Assembly (NCBI RefSeq): GCF_001435505.1
Contig: NZ_AZDO01000139.1
Span: 1 to 64,000, forward strand
Length of the DNA: 64,000 nt
From: Companilactobacillus futsaii JCM 17355
GTDB lineage: Bacteria > Bacillota > Bacilli > Lactobacillales > Lactobacillaceae
Direction of reading: 5' to 3'
The notes under the pieces were generated by a model that made no database searches, was not told where the DNA came from, and saw nothing but the letters and a program-made list of their open reading frames with translations. This document shows, piece by piece, positions 45,106 through 54,119 of this stretch (the stretch's first letter is position 1; the number at the start of each line of letters is the position of its first letter). The translations under genes and the position numbers were made by a program.

Positions 45106-46437
45106 TTATTGTTGATTAGGATTTAGTGTACTTAGCAATTGCTCATAAGCTGTTTCATATTTTTGAACATCACCGGCACCCATGAATATCATTACTGTAT
45201 TGTGATATTCCAATAATGGTGACATGTCATCAAGTGTTAGAACATTACCACCCTTATGAATCTTATTGCCGAGATCTTTACTTGTAATATCACCATGTGC
45301 TTCACGAATTGAACCAAAGATATTAGTCAAGTAAACTTCATCTGCCAAATCTAGTGATTTAGCAAAATCATCCATCAAGGCCAAAGTTCTCGTATAAGTA
45401 TGTGGTTGGAAGACCGCGATAATCTTTTTGTCTGGATACTTTTGTCTAGCAGCATCAATCGTTGCTTTGATTTCTTGTGGGTGGTGAGCGTAGTCATCGA
45501 TGATAACTTGATCAGCAATTTTCTTTTCACTGAAACGTCTCTTAACTCCACTGAAAGTTTGTAGTTCACGGTTAATCAAAGAGTGGTCAAGTTTTTCCAT
45601 ATGACCAACACCAATAACGGCTAATGAGTTCAAAACATTGTGTTCACCAAATAGTGGAACTTGGAAGTTACCAATATTTTCACCATTGATAGAAACATCA
45701 AATGATGAACCTTTAACGGTACGTTTGATGTTTGTAGCGCGAATGTAATCTGATTCATTCAAACCATAAGTATAGATTGGTGTATCAGCTTTGATTGATT
45801 TGGCGTGCTTGTCTTCACCCCAAATGAAAATACCTTTCTTAGTTTTTCTAGCTTCAGATTCGAAGGCATCGACAACATCATTGATTCCACCAAAGAAGTA
45901 GTCTGGATGATCAAAATCAATGTTGGTGATAATTAAGTAATCTGGTGAATAAGCTAAGAAATGACGACGATATTCATCAGCTTCGAAAACAAAAAACTTA
46001 GCATCTTTGATTCCCTTACCAGTACCATCACCGATTAAATAAGATGTCTTAGCAATACCGCTTAAAGTATGTGCTAATAAACCAGTAGTACTTGTCTTAC
46101 CATGAGAACCGGCGATTCCAATTGAAGTATATTCTGAAACTAACTTACCAACTAATTCAGGATAAGTGATAACTGGTAAATGAAGATCCTTAGCTTTTCT
46201 AATTTCTACTTGATCGTCGTTAAAAGCATTTCCTTTAACTATTGTCAAACCTTCATGAATGTTTTCTTCATCAAAAGACAAAATCTTGATTCCAGCTTGT
46301 TCAAGCCCACGTTGAGTAAATGTATATTTATCAATATCTGATCCTTGAACTTCATATCCGAGGTCTTTAAAAATAAGTGCCAAAGCGCTCATTCCTGTTC
46401 CTTTAATTCCAACAAAATGATAGACTGTATTTTCCAT
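45106..46437 (-). CDS. murC: UDP-N-acetylmuramate-L-alanine ligase MurC
   Basis: Adds L-Ala to UDP-MurNAc, the first amino acid of the peptidoglycan stem. It is 443 residues. The Rossmann start is [14 protein letters not shown], the ATP loop is GSHGKTSTT, and further Mur motifs [13 protein letters not shown] and [10 protein letters not shown] follow. ATG 46437 with AGGAGC upstream; the longer frame overlaps ytpR. Bacillus has the same ytpR-murC order. Confidence 0.97.
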   Translation of the reverse strand: MENTVYHFVGIKGTGMSALALIFKDLGYEVQGSDIDKYTFTQRGLEQAGIKILSFDEENIHEGLTIVKGNAFNDDQVEIRKAKDLHLPVITYPELVGKLVSEYTSIGIAGSHGKTSTTGLLAHTLSGIAKTSYLIGDGTGKGIKDAKFFVFEADEYRRHFLAYSPDYLIITNIDFDHPDYFFGGINDVVDAFESEARKTKKGIFIWGEDKHAKSIKADTPIYTYGLNESDYIRATNIKRTVKGSSFDVSINGENIGNFQVPLFGEHNVLNSLAVIGVGHMEKLDHSLINRELQTFSGVKRRFSEKKIADQVIIDDYAHHPQEIKATIDAARQKYPDKKIIAVFQPHTYTRTLALMDDFAKSLDLADEVYLTNIFGSIREAHGDITSKDLGNKIHKGGNVLTLDDMSPLLEYHNTVMIFMGAGDVQKYETAYEQLLSTLNPNQQ

Positions 46438-46450
46438 AATAGCTCCTAAT

Positions 46451-47083
46451 CTAATCGAACAAATTCTTTGCTGCTTCAAAATCAAATGCTTGTCCAGCTT
46501 TACCCTCATCAAGCACTAAAATTCCACGCTTTTGTGGTGCATTAGGAATACCTAATTCTCGAGCAGAACAAATCATTCCAAAACTATCTACACCACGTAA
46601 TTCACCAGGCCAAATTTCGGCACCAGTAGGCATTACGGCACCGGGCAAAGCAACAACGACTAATTGTCCTTGATCAATGTTTGGTGCACCACAAACGATT
46701 TGAACCGGCTTATCTAAGCCTACATCAGTCTGTGTAATGTGCAAATGGTCTGAATCAGGATGTTCTTTGATTGTATCGACATGTCCGATTACAAATTTTG
46801 GACTATTGTCAGCTTCCAACTTATCAGAAAAACCTGCTGCAACAAGGGCATCATTTAAGATAGCCACTTGTTTTTCATCGAGAAAGACTTGACCGGATTC
46901 ATTTTGAATTCCAAGTTTTTCTCCAAGGTCAAAGAAATTAAAACCAATTGCTTGGTCATTTTCTTCGTTAAAAATTCGTACTACATTATCTTTTTGAGTA
47001 GTGTCTTGAGTTGCCACATCTTCTTGTGTTTCAACGATCAAGACATCCCCTAAAACATCTGGATTATAAAAGCTTAATAGCAA
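46451..47083 (-). CDS. ytpR: YtpR family tRNA-binding protein
   Basis: A 210-residue protein with an N-terminal DUF4479-like part and a C-terminal EMAP/tRNA-binding OB fold ([27 protein letters not shown]) like that in PheT. The target tRNA is not known. TTG start at 47083, seven bases after GAGGG. Between the thioredoxin gene and murC as in Bacillus. Confidence 0.92.
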   Translation of the reverse strand: MLLSFYNPDVLGDVLIVETQEDVATQDTTQKDNVVRIFNEENDQAIGFNFFDLGEKLGIQNESGQVFLDEKQVAILNDALVAAGFSDKLEADNSPKFVIGHVDTIKEHPDSDHLHITQTDVGLDKPVQIVCGAPNIDQGQLVVVALPGAVMPTGAEIWPGELRGVDSFGMICSARELGIPNAPQKRGILVLDEGKAGQAFDFEAAKNLFD

Positions 47084-47105
47084 GTTTTTTCCCTCACTTG
47101 ATTAA

Positions 47106-47432
47106 TTATTTGTTAATGACACTGTTAATAAAGGTCTCAACTTCTTCTTTAGTTTTTCGATCTTTATTTACTAGTCTACCAATTTCTTTGCCATTTTCAA
47201 TAACAACAAAGCTAGGAATGCCCATAATTCCTAATTCTTGAGCAATTTCCATGTTATTATCACGATTAAAACCAATCCAATCAAAATCTGAGTATTCTTT
47301 TTCTAGTTCTGGAAGTTTTGGTTCGATAAATTTGCAATCTGGGCACCAGTCAGCGTAGAAAAACAGAATGTATTTTCCTTCTGCAGTTACTTTATGCCAA
47401 TCTTTTTCATTATAGTCTTCAAATGCTTTCAT
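47106..47432 (-). CDS. Thioredoxin-like protein (CPDC active site)
   Basis: A 108-residue thioredoxin-fold protein. The active site is WCPDC instead of WCGPC, and GIMGIPSFVV supplies the cis-proline. The altered loop changes redox potential and partner choice. By position it matches Bacillus YtpP. ATG 47432 follows GAGGTG. No signal peptide, so cytoplasmic. Confidence 0.9.
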   Translation of the reverse strand: MKAFEDYNEKDWHKVTAEGKYILFFYADWCPDCKFIEPKLPELEKEYSDFDWIGFNRDNNMEIAQELGIMGIPSFVVIENGKEIGRLVNKDRKTKEEVETFINSVINK

Positions 47433-47555
47433 TTTATTCACCTCATAAATAAGATACTTTTTATTTGTTAAACGGTCAATTAAGTGCTCTTAGACCCAAG
47501 AATGATATATAATAGTGGTAATATATCAGTAAATCGAAATCAAGGAGTGATTCTT

Positions 47556-47870
47556 ATGAGTAAAAAAGGTATCGGTTCATTAATCGTTGCTGGTACTGTA
47601 CTAGCTGCCGGAGCAGCCGCAACAGTCTTAGTAAAACACCATCTAGATAGCGAGAAAATTATTGACAAAGTTAAGTCCGTTTTGGGCGAAGATAGTAAAG
47701 TCATCGGTTCATGGGTCGAACCATTCTACCAAAGAGTAGATGTTAACGGTCGTGCCACTTGGGGAATCGTTGGTGGCGTGACAACAATGGATGACTTCGA
47801 TGTTGCCCAATATCACTTCATCGCTGATGCATTGACTGGCGAATTACTTAACATCAAAAAAGTACAATAA
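47556..47870 (+). CDS. Small membrane or secreted protein of unknown function
   Basis: A 104-residue protein with an N-terminal hydrophobic segment (IGSLIVAGTVLAAGAAATVLV) and a soluble C-terminal part whose pattern (VDVNGRATWGIVGGVTTMDD, YHFIADALTGELLNI) resembles a PepSY-like strand-helix unit. I do not recognise the family. AAGGAG lies before the ATG; the longer frame is rejected. Monocistronic; its terminator lies inside the converging trmB gene. Confidence 0.75.
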   Translation: MSKKGIGSLIVAGTVLAAGAAATVLVKHHLDSEKIIDKVKSVLGEDSKVIGSWVEPFYQRVDVNGRATWGIVGGVTTMDDFDVAQYHFIADALTGELLNIKKVQ

Positions 47871-47891
47871 ATTAATTAATAAAACTAAATT

Positions 47892-48533
47892 CTAGAAATG
47901 GGCTTTCAGGTAATTGATCCTGAAGCCTTTTTTTGAGAACTTTTCTTCATATTCAGTTTCAATATTGTTTTGATTGAGTATTTCATCGTTGTGAAGATCT
48001 AATGAGATTTCATCAAACTTCATCCCAAAATTATTCATACTGATCAAAGAATATTCGAACAAGCCTTGATTATCAGTCTTGAATTTCAAACTGCCATCGT
48101 CTTTTAAAATGTATTGGTATTGTTTTAAGAATGACTTATAAGTTAAACGACGTTTTTCATGACGAGTCTTTGGCCATGGATCAGAGAAATTTAAGTAAAC
48201 TCCTGATACTTCATTTTCAGCGAAATATTCTGACAAATCAGCACCATTAGCTAGTAATAATTGCAAGTTGGGTAATTTTAACTCAACTTGTTTTTTTAGT
48301 AGCAAGGCAATAGCACCTTCTTGTACTTCCATCCCAATATAGTTGTTTTGAGGATTTTGCTTGGCTAATTCAGTGATGAATCTTCCCTTACCTGAACCTA
48401 CTTCGATAAATAAAGGTTGCTCCTTTTCAAAGCGAGATTGCCATTTGCCAGGCATGTTTTCCGGTTGAATCGAAATTAGGTCTAGGTTGTCATTGATCAT
48501 GTCCTTAGCCCAAGGTTTGTTTCTTAAACGCAT
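47892..48533 (-). CDS. trmB: tRNA (guanine-N7)-methyltransferase TrmB
   Basis: Methylates G46 in the variable loop of tRNA. It is 213 residues. The AdoMet loop is [14 protein letters not shown], and the TrmB signature [14 protein letters not shown] holds the catalytic Asp. It lies 14 bases after ecsB, as in several lactobacilli. Its last codons overlap a terminator of the opposite gene. Confidence 0.96.
   Translation of the reverse strand: MRLRNKPWAKDMINDNLDLISIQPENMPGKWQSRFEKEQPLFIEVGSGKGRFITELAKQNPQNNYIGMEVQEGAIALLLKKQVELKLPNLQLLLANGADLSEYFAENEVSGVYLNFSDPWPKTRHEKRRLTYKSFLKQYQYILKDDGSLKFKTDNQGLFEYSLISMNNFGMKFDEISLDLHNDEILNQNNIETEYEEKFSKKGFRINYLKAHF
47898..47934 (+). terminator. Terminator of the small protein gene, inside trmB
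   Basis: Stem GGCTTTCAGG / CCTGAAGCC followed by seven T on the plus strand. It lies in the 3' end of trmB on the other strand. Confidence 0.8.
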
Positions 48534-48547
48534 AAATAATTACTCCA

Positions 48548-49765
48548 TTAATCTAAATATTTTTTTAATTGTCTTGGCATGTAGAAATAGTTGACGAAGA
48601 ACAAGACTGCTAAACCAGCCACGATGATAATCACACTATTGATACTAAACCCAAACTTATATAATACTGCTAATGCGCTGATGATCCACTGAATCAAAAG
48701 GATAAAAGTGCTTAGTTTTGTAAAGTCTTTGATCTTAGTCTTACTACTGATGGGATAAAGTCGTTGCATTAAATTTTGCATAACTTCTTTAAAGTAAGGT
48801 TTTAATTGGAATCCAACTAAATAAATAAATAACATTTCTACTACTAGCGAGATATAAAAACTATCAATCAAAGCCAACATAATAGCTTGAATAATCGTTA
48901 AACGCAAGAATAATCCAATATACTCGTTATTTCTAACAAAACCTCTAGCAAATAAGTACAAATAAGTATTGCCATTAACCGGTTTGATTGAATTATACAA
49001 GCCATCCAACCATTTACGGCGCTTGATTTTACTATTAACACCAGGCACATCAGTAAACAAGTTATAGAAGCGTTTGATACGAAACATTCGTTGATTCTCA
49101 GTTTCAATCGCATATTTCCACTGTAATTGTCCACTTGTTTCTAGCGTTTTTGTACGAGCGTTTAAATAAAGATAATAAATAATACCCACAATAAACATCA
49201 ACCAACTAAAGAAATAAGTTGAAACTATTAATGAAATCAGCAGCAATAAATTAGAAACCAAACGCATACTCGTATTACCAAATTTAGCTTGACCGTATAG
49301 TTCCATCATATTGACATTTAAAAATCCTAATTTATAAATAATTAATCCGATTGCTAAAACAACAATGTCTATTATTTTCATGCCACCTGCACGAGATGCA
49401 AAGGCTGACAACAAGAAATTAACTAACATTAACGTGACGATTGGTACAAAAACGCTGTACTTTTTAGCTGCTCTAAAATATTTATAAAATTCTTTTTCTT
49501 TTACTAGCAAAAAGGTACTATCTGGATCTTCTAACAAAGTGGCAATTCCACCAACTTGAACAGCTAAAAACAGCAATAATATTACAATCGGTTTACCCAA
49601 AATAATTGGTCCATTGATGGTACCTAATAAATTGGAGTACCAAAAGCCCAGTGCACCAATCAAAACAATAAACGCTAACACAAAATTATCGTTAAAAATC
49701 AATCTAAGATATTTGAATTGATTAAGTTGATGTCTTCTTAATCTTTCATTCCAAAGTTTTAACAT
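48548..49765 (-). CDS. ecsB: ABC transporter permease EcsB
   Basis: The 405-residue membrane subunit of the Ecs exporter, with about 8-10 helices. The Ecs complex affects secretion, competence and regulated membrane proteolysis in Bacillus; its cargo is thought to be peptides. Overlaps the ecsA stop by one base. The family is divergent, and the call rests on partner and order. Confidence 0.88.
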   Translation of the reverse strand: MLKLWNERLRRHQLNQFKYLRLIFNDNFVLAFIVLIGALGFWYSNLLGTINGPIILGKPIVILLLFLAVQVGGIATLLEDPDSTFLLVKEKEFYKYFRAAKKYSVFVPIVTLMLVNFLLSAFASRAGGMKIIDIVVLAIGLIIYKLGFLNVNMMELYGQAKFGNTSMRLVSNLLLLISLIVSTYFFSWLMFIVGIIYYLYLNARTKTLETSGQLQWKYAIETENQRMFRIKRFYNLFTDVPGVNSKIKRRKWLDGLYNSIKPVNGNTYLYLFARGFVRNNEYIGLFLRLTIIQAIMLALIDSFYISLVVEMLFIYLVGFQLKPYFKEVMQNLMQRLYPISSKTKIKDFTKLSTFILLIQWIISALAVLYKFGFSINSVIIIVAGLAVLFFVNYFYMPRQLKKYLD

Positions 49766-50499
49766 TAGAGATCCTCATTTGACATCTTGAGATAAATATC
49801 ATCAAGATTAGAATCTTTTTGCATGTTGAATTTAGCCTTTAATTGATCCAAAGTACCATCAGCACGCACTTGTCCGTGATTAATCAAAACGAACTTATCG
49901 GCATGGTTTTGCACAGTAGCTAACACGTGAGTTGACATCAAAACTGAACAGCCTGCTTTTTTCTTAGTTTCAACGATATTTAACAAATCATTGACTGCCA
50001 ACGGATCAAGTCCTGTAAATGGTTCATCAATAATAAATAAACTAGCATCGGTCATAAAGGCACAAACGATCATAACCTTTTGTTTCATACCTTTAGAGAA
50101 ATTCTGTGGGAACCAATCCAGTTTGTTATCCAAGCGGAAAGTTTTTAACAGCTTATTCGCGTTTTCCCACGTTTTATCTCGATCAAGGTCATAGGCCATA
50201 ATCGTTAAATCAATATGCTCTCTTAGAGTCAATTCCGGATAAAGAATTGGCATTTCCGGCACATAGGCAATTTTTTTACGATATTTTTCTACATCGTCAT
50301 GTAGACTAATGCCATCGATCAAAATTTGTCCACCGCGTGGGTTCAACAAGCCAATGATATGCTTGATAGTTGTTGATTTACCAGCACCATTCAAACCAAT
50401 CAAGCCGACAACTTGACCACTTTCAACTGTGAAGGTTTCTTTTTTCAATACTGATACTTGACCGTACCCTCCGGTCAGTTCTTTTACTTCTAAAGTCAT
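49765..50499 (-). CDS. ecsA: ABC transporter ATP-binding protein EcsA
   Basis: A 244-residue ATPase. Walker A GLNGAGKST, signature NFSKGMKQK, Walker B LFIIDEPFTGLD, H-loop STHV. The signature has FSKG for LSGG, typical of EcsA-type exporters. Divergent from hit, as in Bacillus, where ecsA and hit face each other. Confidence 0.95.
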   Translation of the reverse strand: MTLEVKELTGGYGQVSVLKKETFTVESGQVVGLIGLNGAGKSTTIKHIIGLLNPRGGQILIDGISLHDDVEKYRKKIAYVPEMPILYPELTLREHIDLTIMAYDLDRDKTWENANKLLKTFRLDNKLDWFPQNFSKGMKQKVMIVCAFMTDASLFIIDEPFTGLDPLAVNDLLNIVETKKKAGCSVLMSTHVLATVQNHADKFVLINHGQVRADGTLDQLKAKFNMQKDSNLDDIYLKMSNEDL

Positions 50500-50589
50500 G
50501 GATTAAACCACCTGTTATCTGTTTTTAATATGTGTATTATGATAGCATTATAGTAAATCTAATGCTGTTTTTTGAAAGGGGATTTTTAC

Positions 50590-51018
50590 ATGGATGATTG
50601 CGTCTTTTGCAAAATAATTAACGGAGATATTCCTAGTACAACAATCTATGAGGATGATGATATCAAGGCTTTCTTTGATATTTCTCAAGTAACGCCTGGT
50701 CACACACTTGTAGTTCCTAAAAAACATGTCAAAGATATTTTTGCCTATGATGAAAATTTGGCAGAACGTGTTTTCAAGAAGATTCCTATGATTGCTCGTG
50801 CCATCAAGGCTTCTAATCCTAAAATCATTGGGATGAATATTTGTCAAAATAATGGTGAGATTGCTTATCAAAGCGTTATGCACTCACACATCCATTTGGT
50901 ACCTCGTTATTCTAAAGATGATGACTTCTCAATGCATTGGGGAGACAACACTGGTTTAGCAAGTAACGAAGAACTCCAAAAGCGTGCTGAAAATATCAAA
51001 CAACACTTGGAGGCTTAA
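50590..51018 (+). CDS. hit: HIT family hydrolase
   Basis: A 142-residue histidine-triad nucleotide hydrolase; acts on AMP/GMP conjugates in the related HINT group. Zinc motif CVFCKII near the N-terminus and catalytic HSHIHLVPR (HxHxH). ATG 50590 follows AAAGGGG; the longer frame is rejected. First of hit-ytxH-prsA. Confidence 0.95.
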   Translation: MDDCVFCKIINGDIPSTTIYEDDDIKAFFDISQVTPGHTLVVPKKHVKDIFAYDENLAERVFKKIPMIARAIKASNPKIIGMNICQNNGEIAYQSVMHSHIHLVPRYSKDDDFSMHWGDNTGLASNEELQKRAENIKQHLEA

Positions 51019-51020
51019 TA

Positions 51021-51314
51021 ATGAGATTCTTTACCGGATTTGTGATTGGAACTGTTTCAGGAACTGCTCTTGGACTATTTCAATCAAAAGACGCCACACC
51101 TAGTGTTAATGATACCAAGATATTTAAGAATATAAAAGATTTTAAAGATATATTAGCTGATTTACAGAAAAATGTTGCTGTGGTACCAGAAGTAATGTCT
51201 GGAATTCAAAAAGATATTGCCGACTACTCTACTAGCATCAAGCCTGATGTAGACGAATTGCAAAGTTCAATTGCTGAAATGAAGGCAAACCTTGCTAGTT
51301 TCAAGCAAAATTAG
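51021..51314 (+). CDS. YtxH-like small membrane protein
   Basis: A 97-residue protein: short hydrophobic N-terminus (FFTGFVIGTVSGTALGLF), then long amphipathic helices with no Cys. This resembles YtxH/YhaH proteins, of unknown function, next to hit and prsA in Bacillus too. Two bases separate it from hit, so they are translated together. Confidence 0.8.
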   Translation: MRFFTGFVIGTVSGTALGLFQSKDATPSVNDTKIFKNIKDFKDILADLQKNVAVVPEVMSGIQKDIADYSTSIKPDVDELQSSIAEMKANLASFKQN

Positions 51315-51420
51315 CTCAAATTATGAATTTTTTGTGATTTTTTCAATAAATAACAAACTATTCCTGATGTTTTATGGTAGTCTTTTCAATTGTAGACATA
51401 TTAATTAAGGATGTGTAAAG

Positions 51421-52317
51421 ATGAATAAACGTTTAACTAAATGGATTTTAGCTATTGCTGGTCTATTTATGATAACAGTTGTTGCTGGATGTTCTGGTAA
51501 CAAGACTGTTGCTACTCTTAAGGGTGGAAGAATTACCCAAGAAGAATACTACAAGGAAATGAAGAGTTCTTCATCAGGTAAACAAACTCTCCAAACTATG
51601 ATCATCACTAAAGCTCTTGAAGATCAATATGGTAAGGATGTTTCCACAAAACAAGTTAATAAAGAATATAACAAGTACAAGAGTCAATATGGTTCATCAT
51701 TCAGCTCTATTCTTCAACAAAATGGTATGACAACTGCCCAATTCAAGAAGAATATCCGTACTAACCTTCTTACAAAAGTTGCCTTAAAGAAGAATAAGAA
51801 AGTTACAAACAAGGATCTTAAGAAGGAATGGAAGAGTTACCAACCTAAGATTAAAGTTGCTCAAATCCTAGTAAGTAAAAAAGCCACTGCAGAAGAAGTT
51901 ATTACAAAACTTCAAAACGGTGAGGACTTCTCTAAACTTGCTAAAGAATATTCAACTGATTCAGCTACAAAGAACAAGGGTGGTAAATTAGCTGCTTTTG
52001 ACAATGATAGTACAAGTGTTGATACTGACTTTAAGACAGCCGCTTACAAGCTAGAAAAAGTTGGTGATTACACAGATACACCAGTTAAGACTAGTTATGG
52101 TTACAGTGTTATCAAGCTTCTAAACAAACCTGCTAAGGGTAAGATGAGTGATCATACTGCTGAACTTAAGTCTAAGATTTATGCTTCATGGCTACAAGAT
52201 TCAACTGTTATGCAAAAGGTTGTTTCAAAGGTCTTGAAGAAGGCTGATGTTTCTATTAAAGATAGTGATTTGAAGGATGTTCTTTCAGGATATGTTTCAT
52301 CATCATCTAAAAAATAA
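51421..52317 (+). CDS. prsA: Foldase lipoprotein PrsA
   Basis: Extracellular peptidyl-prolyl isomerase that helps exported proteins fold at the membrane-wall interface. The 298-residue protein has a lipobox VVAGC (mature Cys at about 23), an N-terminal chaperone-like region, and a parvulin domain ([34 protein letters not shown]). Codon use leans to frequent, highly expressed types. Often partnered by Ecs in secretion. Confidence 0.95.
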   Translation: MNKRLTKWILAIAGLFMITVVAGCSGNKTVATLKGGRITQEEYYKEMKSSSSGKQTLQTMIITKALEDQYGKDVSTKQVNKEYNKYKSQYGSSFSSILQQNGMTTAQFKKNIRTNLLTKVALKKNKKVTNKDLKKEWKSYQPKIKVAQILVSKKATAEEVITKLQNGEDFSKLAKEYSTDSATKNKGGKLAAFDNDSTSVDTDFKTAAYKLEKVGDYTDTPVKTSYGYSVIKLLNKPAKGKMSDHTAELKSKIYASWLQDSTVMQKVVSKVLKKADVSIKDSDLKDVLSGYVSSSSKK

Positions 52318-52325
52318 ATAGATAA

Positions 52326-52363
52326 AAATAACGTTGAAAATTAATTCGGCGTTATTTTTTTTG
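52326..52363 (+). terminator. Terminator of prsA
   Basis: Stem AAATAACG / CGTTATTT with T7 on the plus strand, just after the prsA stop. Confidence 0.85.
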
Positions 52364-52641
52364 CAATATTTTTCATAAATATTAATCAGTAAAAACAAAA
52401 TTCTTTCAATGAATAAACCAAATTTAATTTATTTTTAAAAAAATTTTCTGATCTAAACCTTAATTTGGTGTAGAAAGTTCAGGAACTTTAACTTTAATAT
52501 CCAAGTTGTCTACCTTTACTCTACGTTATTACTTGAATGACACTCTATAAATAGCTTATAATCCATCGTTTTTTTATGCTTGTCATATCAACGTTTTCAG
52601 GTATTATATGAGTTGTAAGACGTTTTAAAAGGAGGATGTTT
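52364..52641. other. AT-rich regulatory region before the universal stress gene
   Basis: With the prsA terminator this makes a 324-base gap between genes. It has no ORF. It holds a palindrome AAAGTTC-AG-GAACTTT (52474-52489), a possible -35/-10 pair (TTGAAT 52533-52538, TATAAT 52557-52562) and the closer promoter listed separately. Confidence 0.5.
52580..52607 (+). promoter_or_regulatory. Probable promoter of the universal stress gene
   Basis: TTGTCA (52580-52585), 16-base spacer, TATTAT (52602-52607), about 30 bases before the start codon. Confidence 0.6.
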
Positions 52642-53103
52642 ATGGATTATCAAGAATTTAATGACCCATTGGTATACCGTCGTATCCTTTTAACGGTTGA
52701 TGAGGATGACAATGAATCTACCATAAAAGCTTTTCGTTTTGCCACGACTATGGCACATGACTATGATACACGTTTGGGCATTGTATCTGTTTTGGAAAGT
52801 GATGATATTAATATTTTTGATTCATTGACTCCCGCAAAGTTAAAAGAAAAACGTGATGAATTAAAGAATGTCGTTGATAATTACGTAAAGATGGCTGAAA
52901 ATTTAGGACTGAAAAAAGTTGATCCACTAGTTTATGATGAAGGCGATGTTGATGATGTAATCATTGAACGTGCAATTCCTGATTTCAAACCAGATTTAAT
53001 TGTTACTGGTGCTGATACAATTTTGCCACGTTCAAAAATCACCGCTACAATTGGACCTCGTTTGGCAAAAAAAGCTCCTGTTTCAGTGATTGTCGTTCGA
53101 TAG
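52642..53103 (+). CDS. Universal stress protein
   Basis: A 153-residue UspA-like protein: YRRILLTVDEDD at the start, central IVTGADTILPRSK with the ATP-binding G-type loop, and the C-terminal strand APVSVIVVR. ATP or AMP binding is likely from GADTILPRSKI; the role is stress survival in general. ATG 52642 is six bases after AGGAGG. It stands alone with a strong terminator. Confidence 0.92.
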   Translation: MDYQEFNDPLVYRRILLTVDEDDNESTIKAFRFATTMAHDYDTRLGIVSVLESDDINIFDSLTPAKLKEKRDELKNVVDNYVKMAENLGLKKVDPLVYDEGDVDDVIIERAIPDFKPDLIVTGADTILPRSKITATIGPRLAKKAPVSVIVVR

Positions 53104-53106
53104 CCA

Positions 53107-53173
53107 CAAAAAATAGCATCTATCCAGATTACACCTCTAATTTGAGGAATCTGAATAGATGCTATTTTTTTTA
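53107..53173. terminator. Bidirectional terminator of usp and yhaM
   Basis: Long arms AAATAGCATCTAT / ATAGATGCTATTT with an inner stem CAGATT / AATCTG; T-run on both sides. Confidence 0.9.
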
Positions 53174-53180
53174 GTATTTT

Positions 53181-54119
53181 TTAACTGTGCTTATAAAATG
53201 AACGATTATCGAGTCCAAAAACACGCTCAGAAAACTTACCATTTTCAGTTTTATCTAAGGCCTTGGTAATCATATTGATTGAAGCATCCATCATATCAAT
53301 ATTATGCAATACTTCCGCTTCTAACAATTTAGGACGTTCTGGCGAGCCATATTCTAACAGACCATGGTGTGACAAGATCATATGTCTCAAAAGAATCATA
53401 TCTTCACTATCTAAACTGATACCTAAGTCTGTCGCTGCTTTGACGATCTCTTCGTCTACGATAGTGATATGGCCTAACATATTGCCCTCAAAGGTATATT
53501 CAATATCTAAGCTACCGGACAACTCAATAATTTTACCGAAATCGTGTAAACAAGCTCCTGCAAGCAAAAGTGCACGATTGATTTGGGGATATTGATCAGA
53601 AATACTTTCCGCCATTCTCACCATACTCAAAGTATGATATGCCAATCCACCTTGAAAATCATGATGATTGCTTTTAGCAGCTGCACTAGTAAAGAATCGG
53701 TCATGATACTTCTTGAATAAATATCGAACGATTCGATTCCAAGCCCCATTAGTAATTTGCAAAAAGACATCGTCAAATTCATTTTCCATATCAATTTGCT
53801 TCATCGGTGCTGTTTGAACGAACTGTGACATATCAACCGTATTTGGATCCAACAGACCAAGGCGAGTGATATTGACCTGTGGTTTACCCTGATAAACGTC
53901 ACGTCGTCCTTCTAATTGAACCACTGCTCCGACGTGATATCTTTTTGCATCTTCTTCACTAGCATCCCAATACTTACCAGGGATTTGTCCTGACTTATCT
54001 TCAAATACTAATGATAAAAAGTTCTTGCCATTTTTAGCCAAACGAAAATCTGAACGTTTGATGATTACCTCTAAGCTCATATTCTCGCCTTTATTAAAAT
54101 CTACTACATGCTTAGGCAC
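53181..54119 (-). CDS. yhaM: 3'-5' exoribonuclease YhaM
   Basis: A 312-residue enzyme that trims RNA (and DNA) from 3' ends. N-terminal OB fold (LAKNGKNFLSLVFEDKSG), C-terminal HD domain with HTLSMV and LHDFGKI, the metal-binding HD pair. GTG start at 54119 after AGGGGGG; the ATG at 54078 would cut the OB fold. The GTG overlaps the yhaN stop region by eight bases. Confidence 0.94.
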   Translation of the reverse strand: MPKHVVDFNKGENMSLEVIIKRSDFRLAKNGKNFLSLVFEDKSGQIPGKYWDASEEDAKRYHVGAVVQLEGRRDVYQGKPQVNITRLGLLDPNTVDMSQFVQTAPMKQIDMENEFDDVFLQITNGAWNRIVRYLFKKYHDRFFTSAAAKSNHHDFQGGLAYHTLSMVRMAESISDQYPQINRALLLAGACLHDFGKIIELSGSLDIEYTFEGNMLGHITIVDEEIVKAATDLGISLDSEDMILLRHMILSHHGLLEYGSPERPKLLEAEVLHNIDMMDASINMITKALDKTENGKFSERVFGLDNRSFYKHS

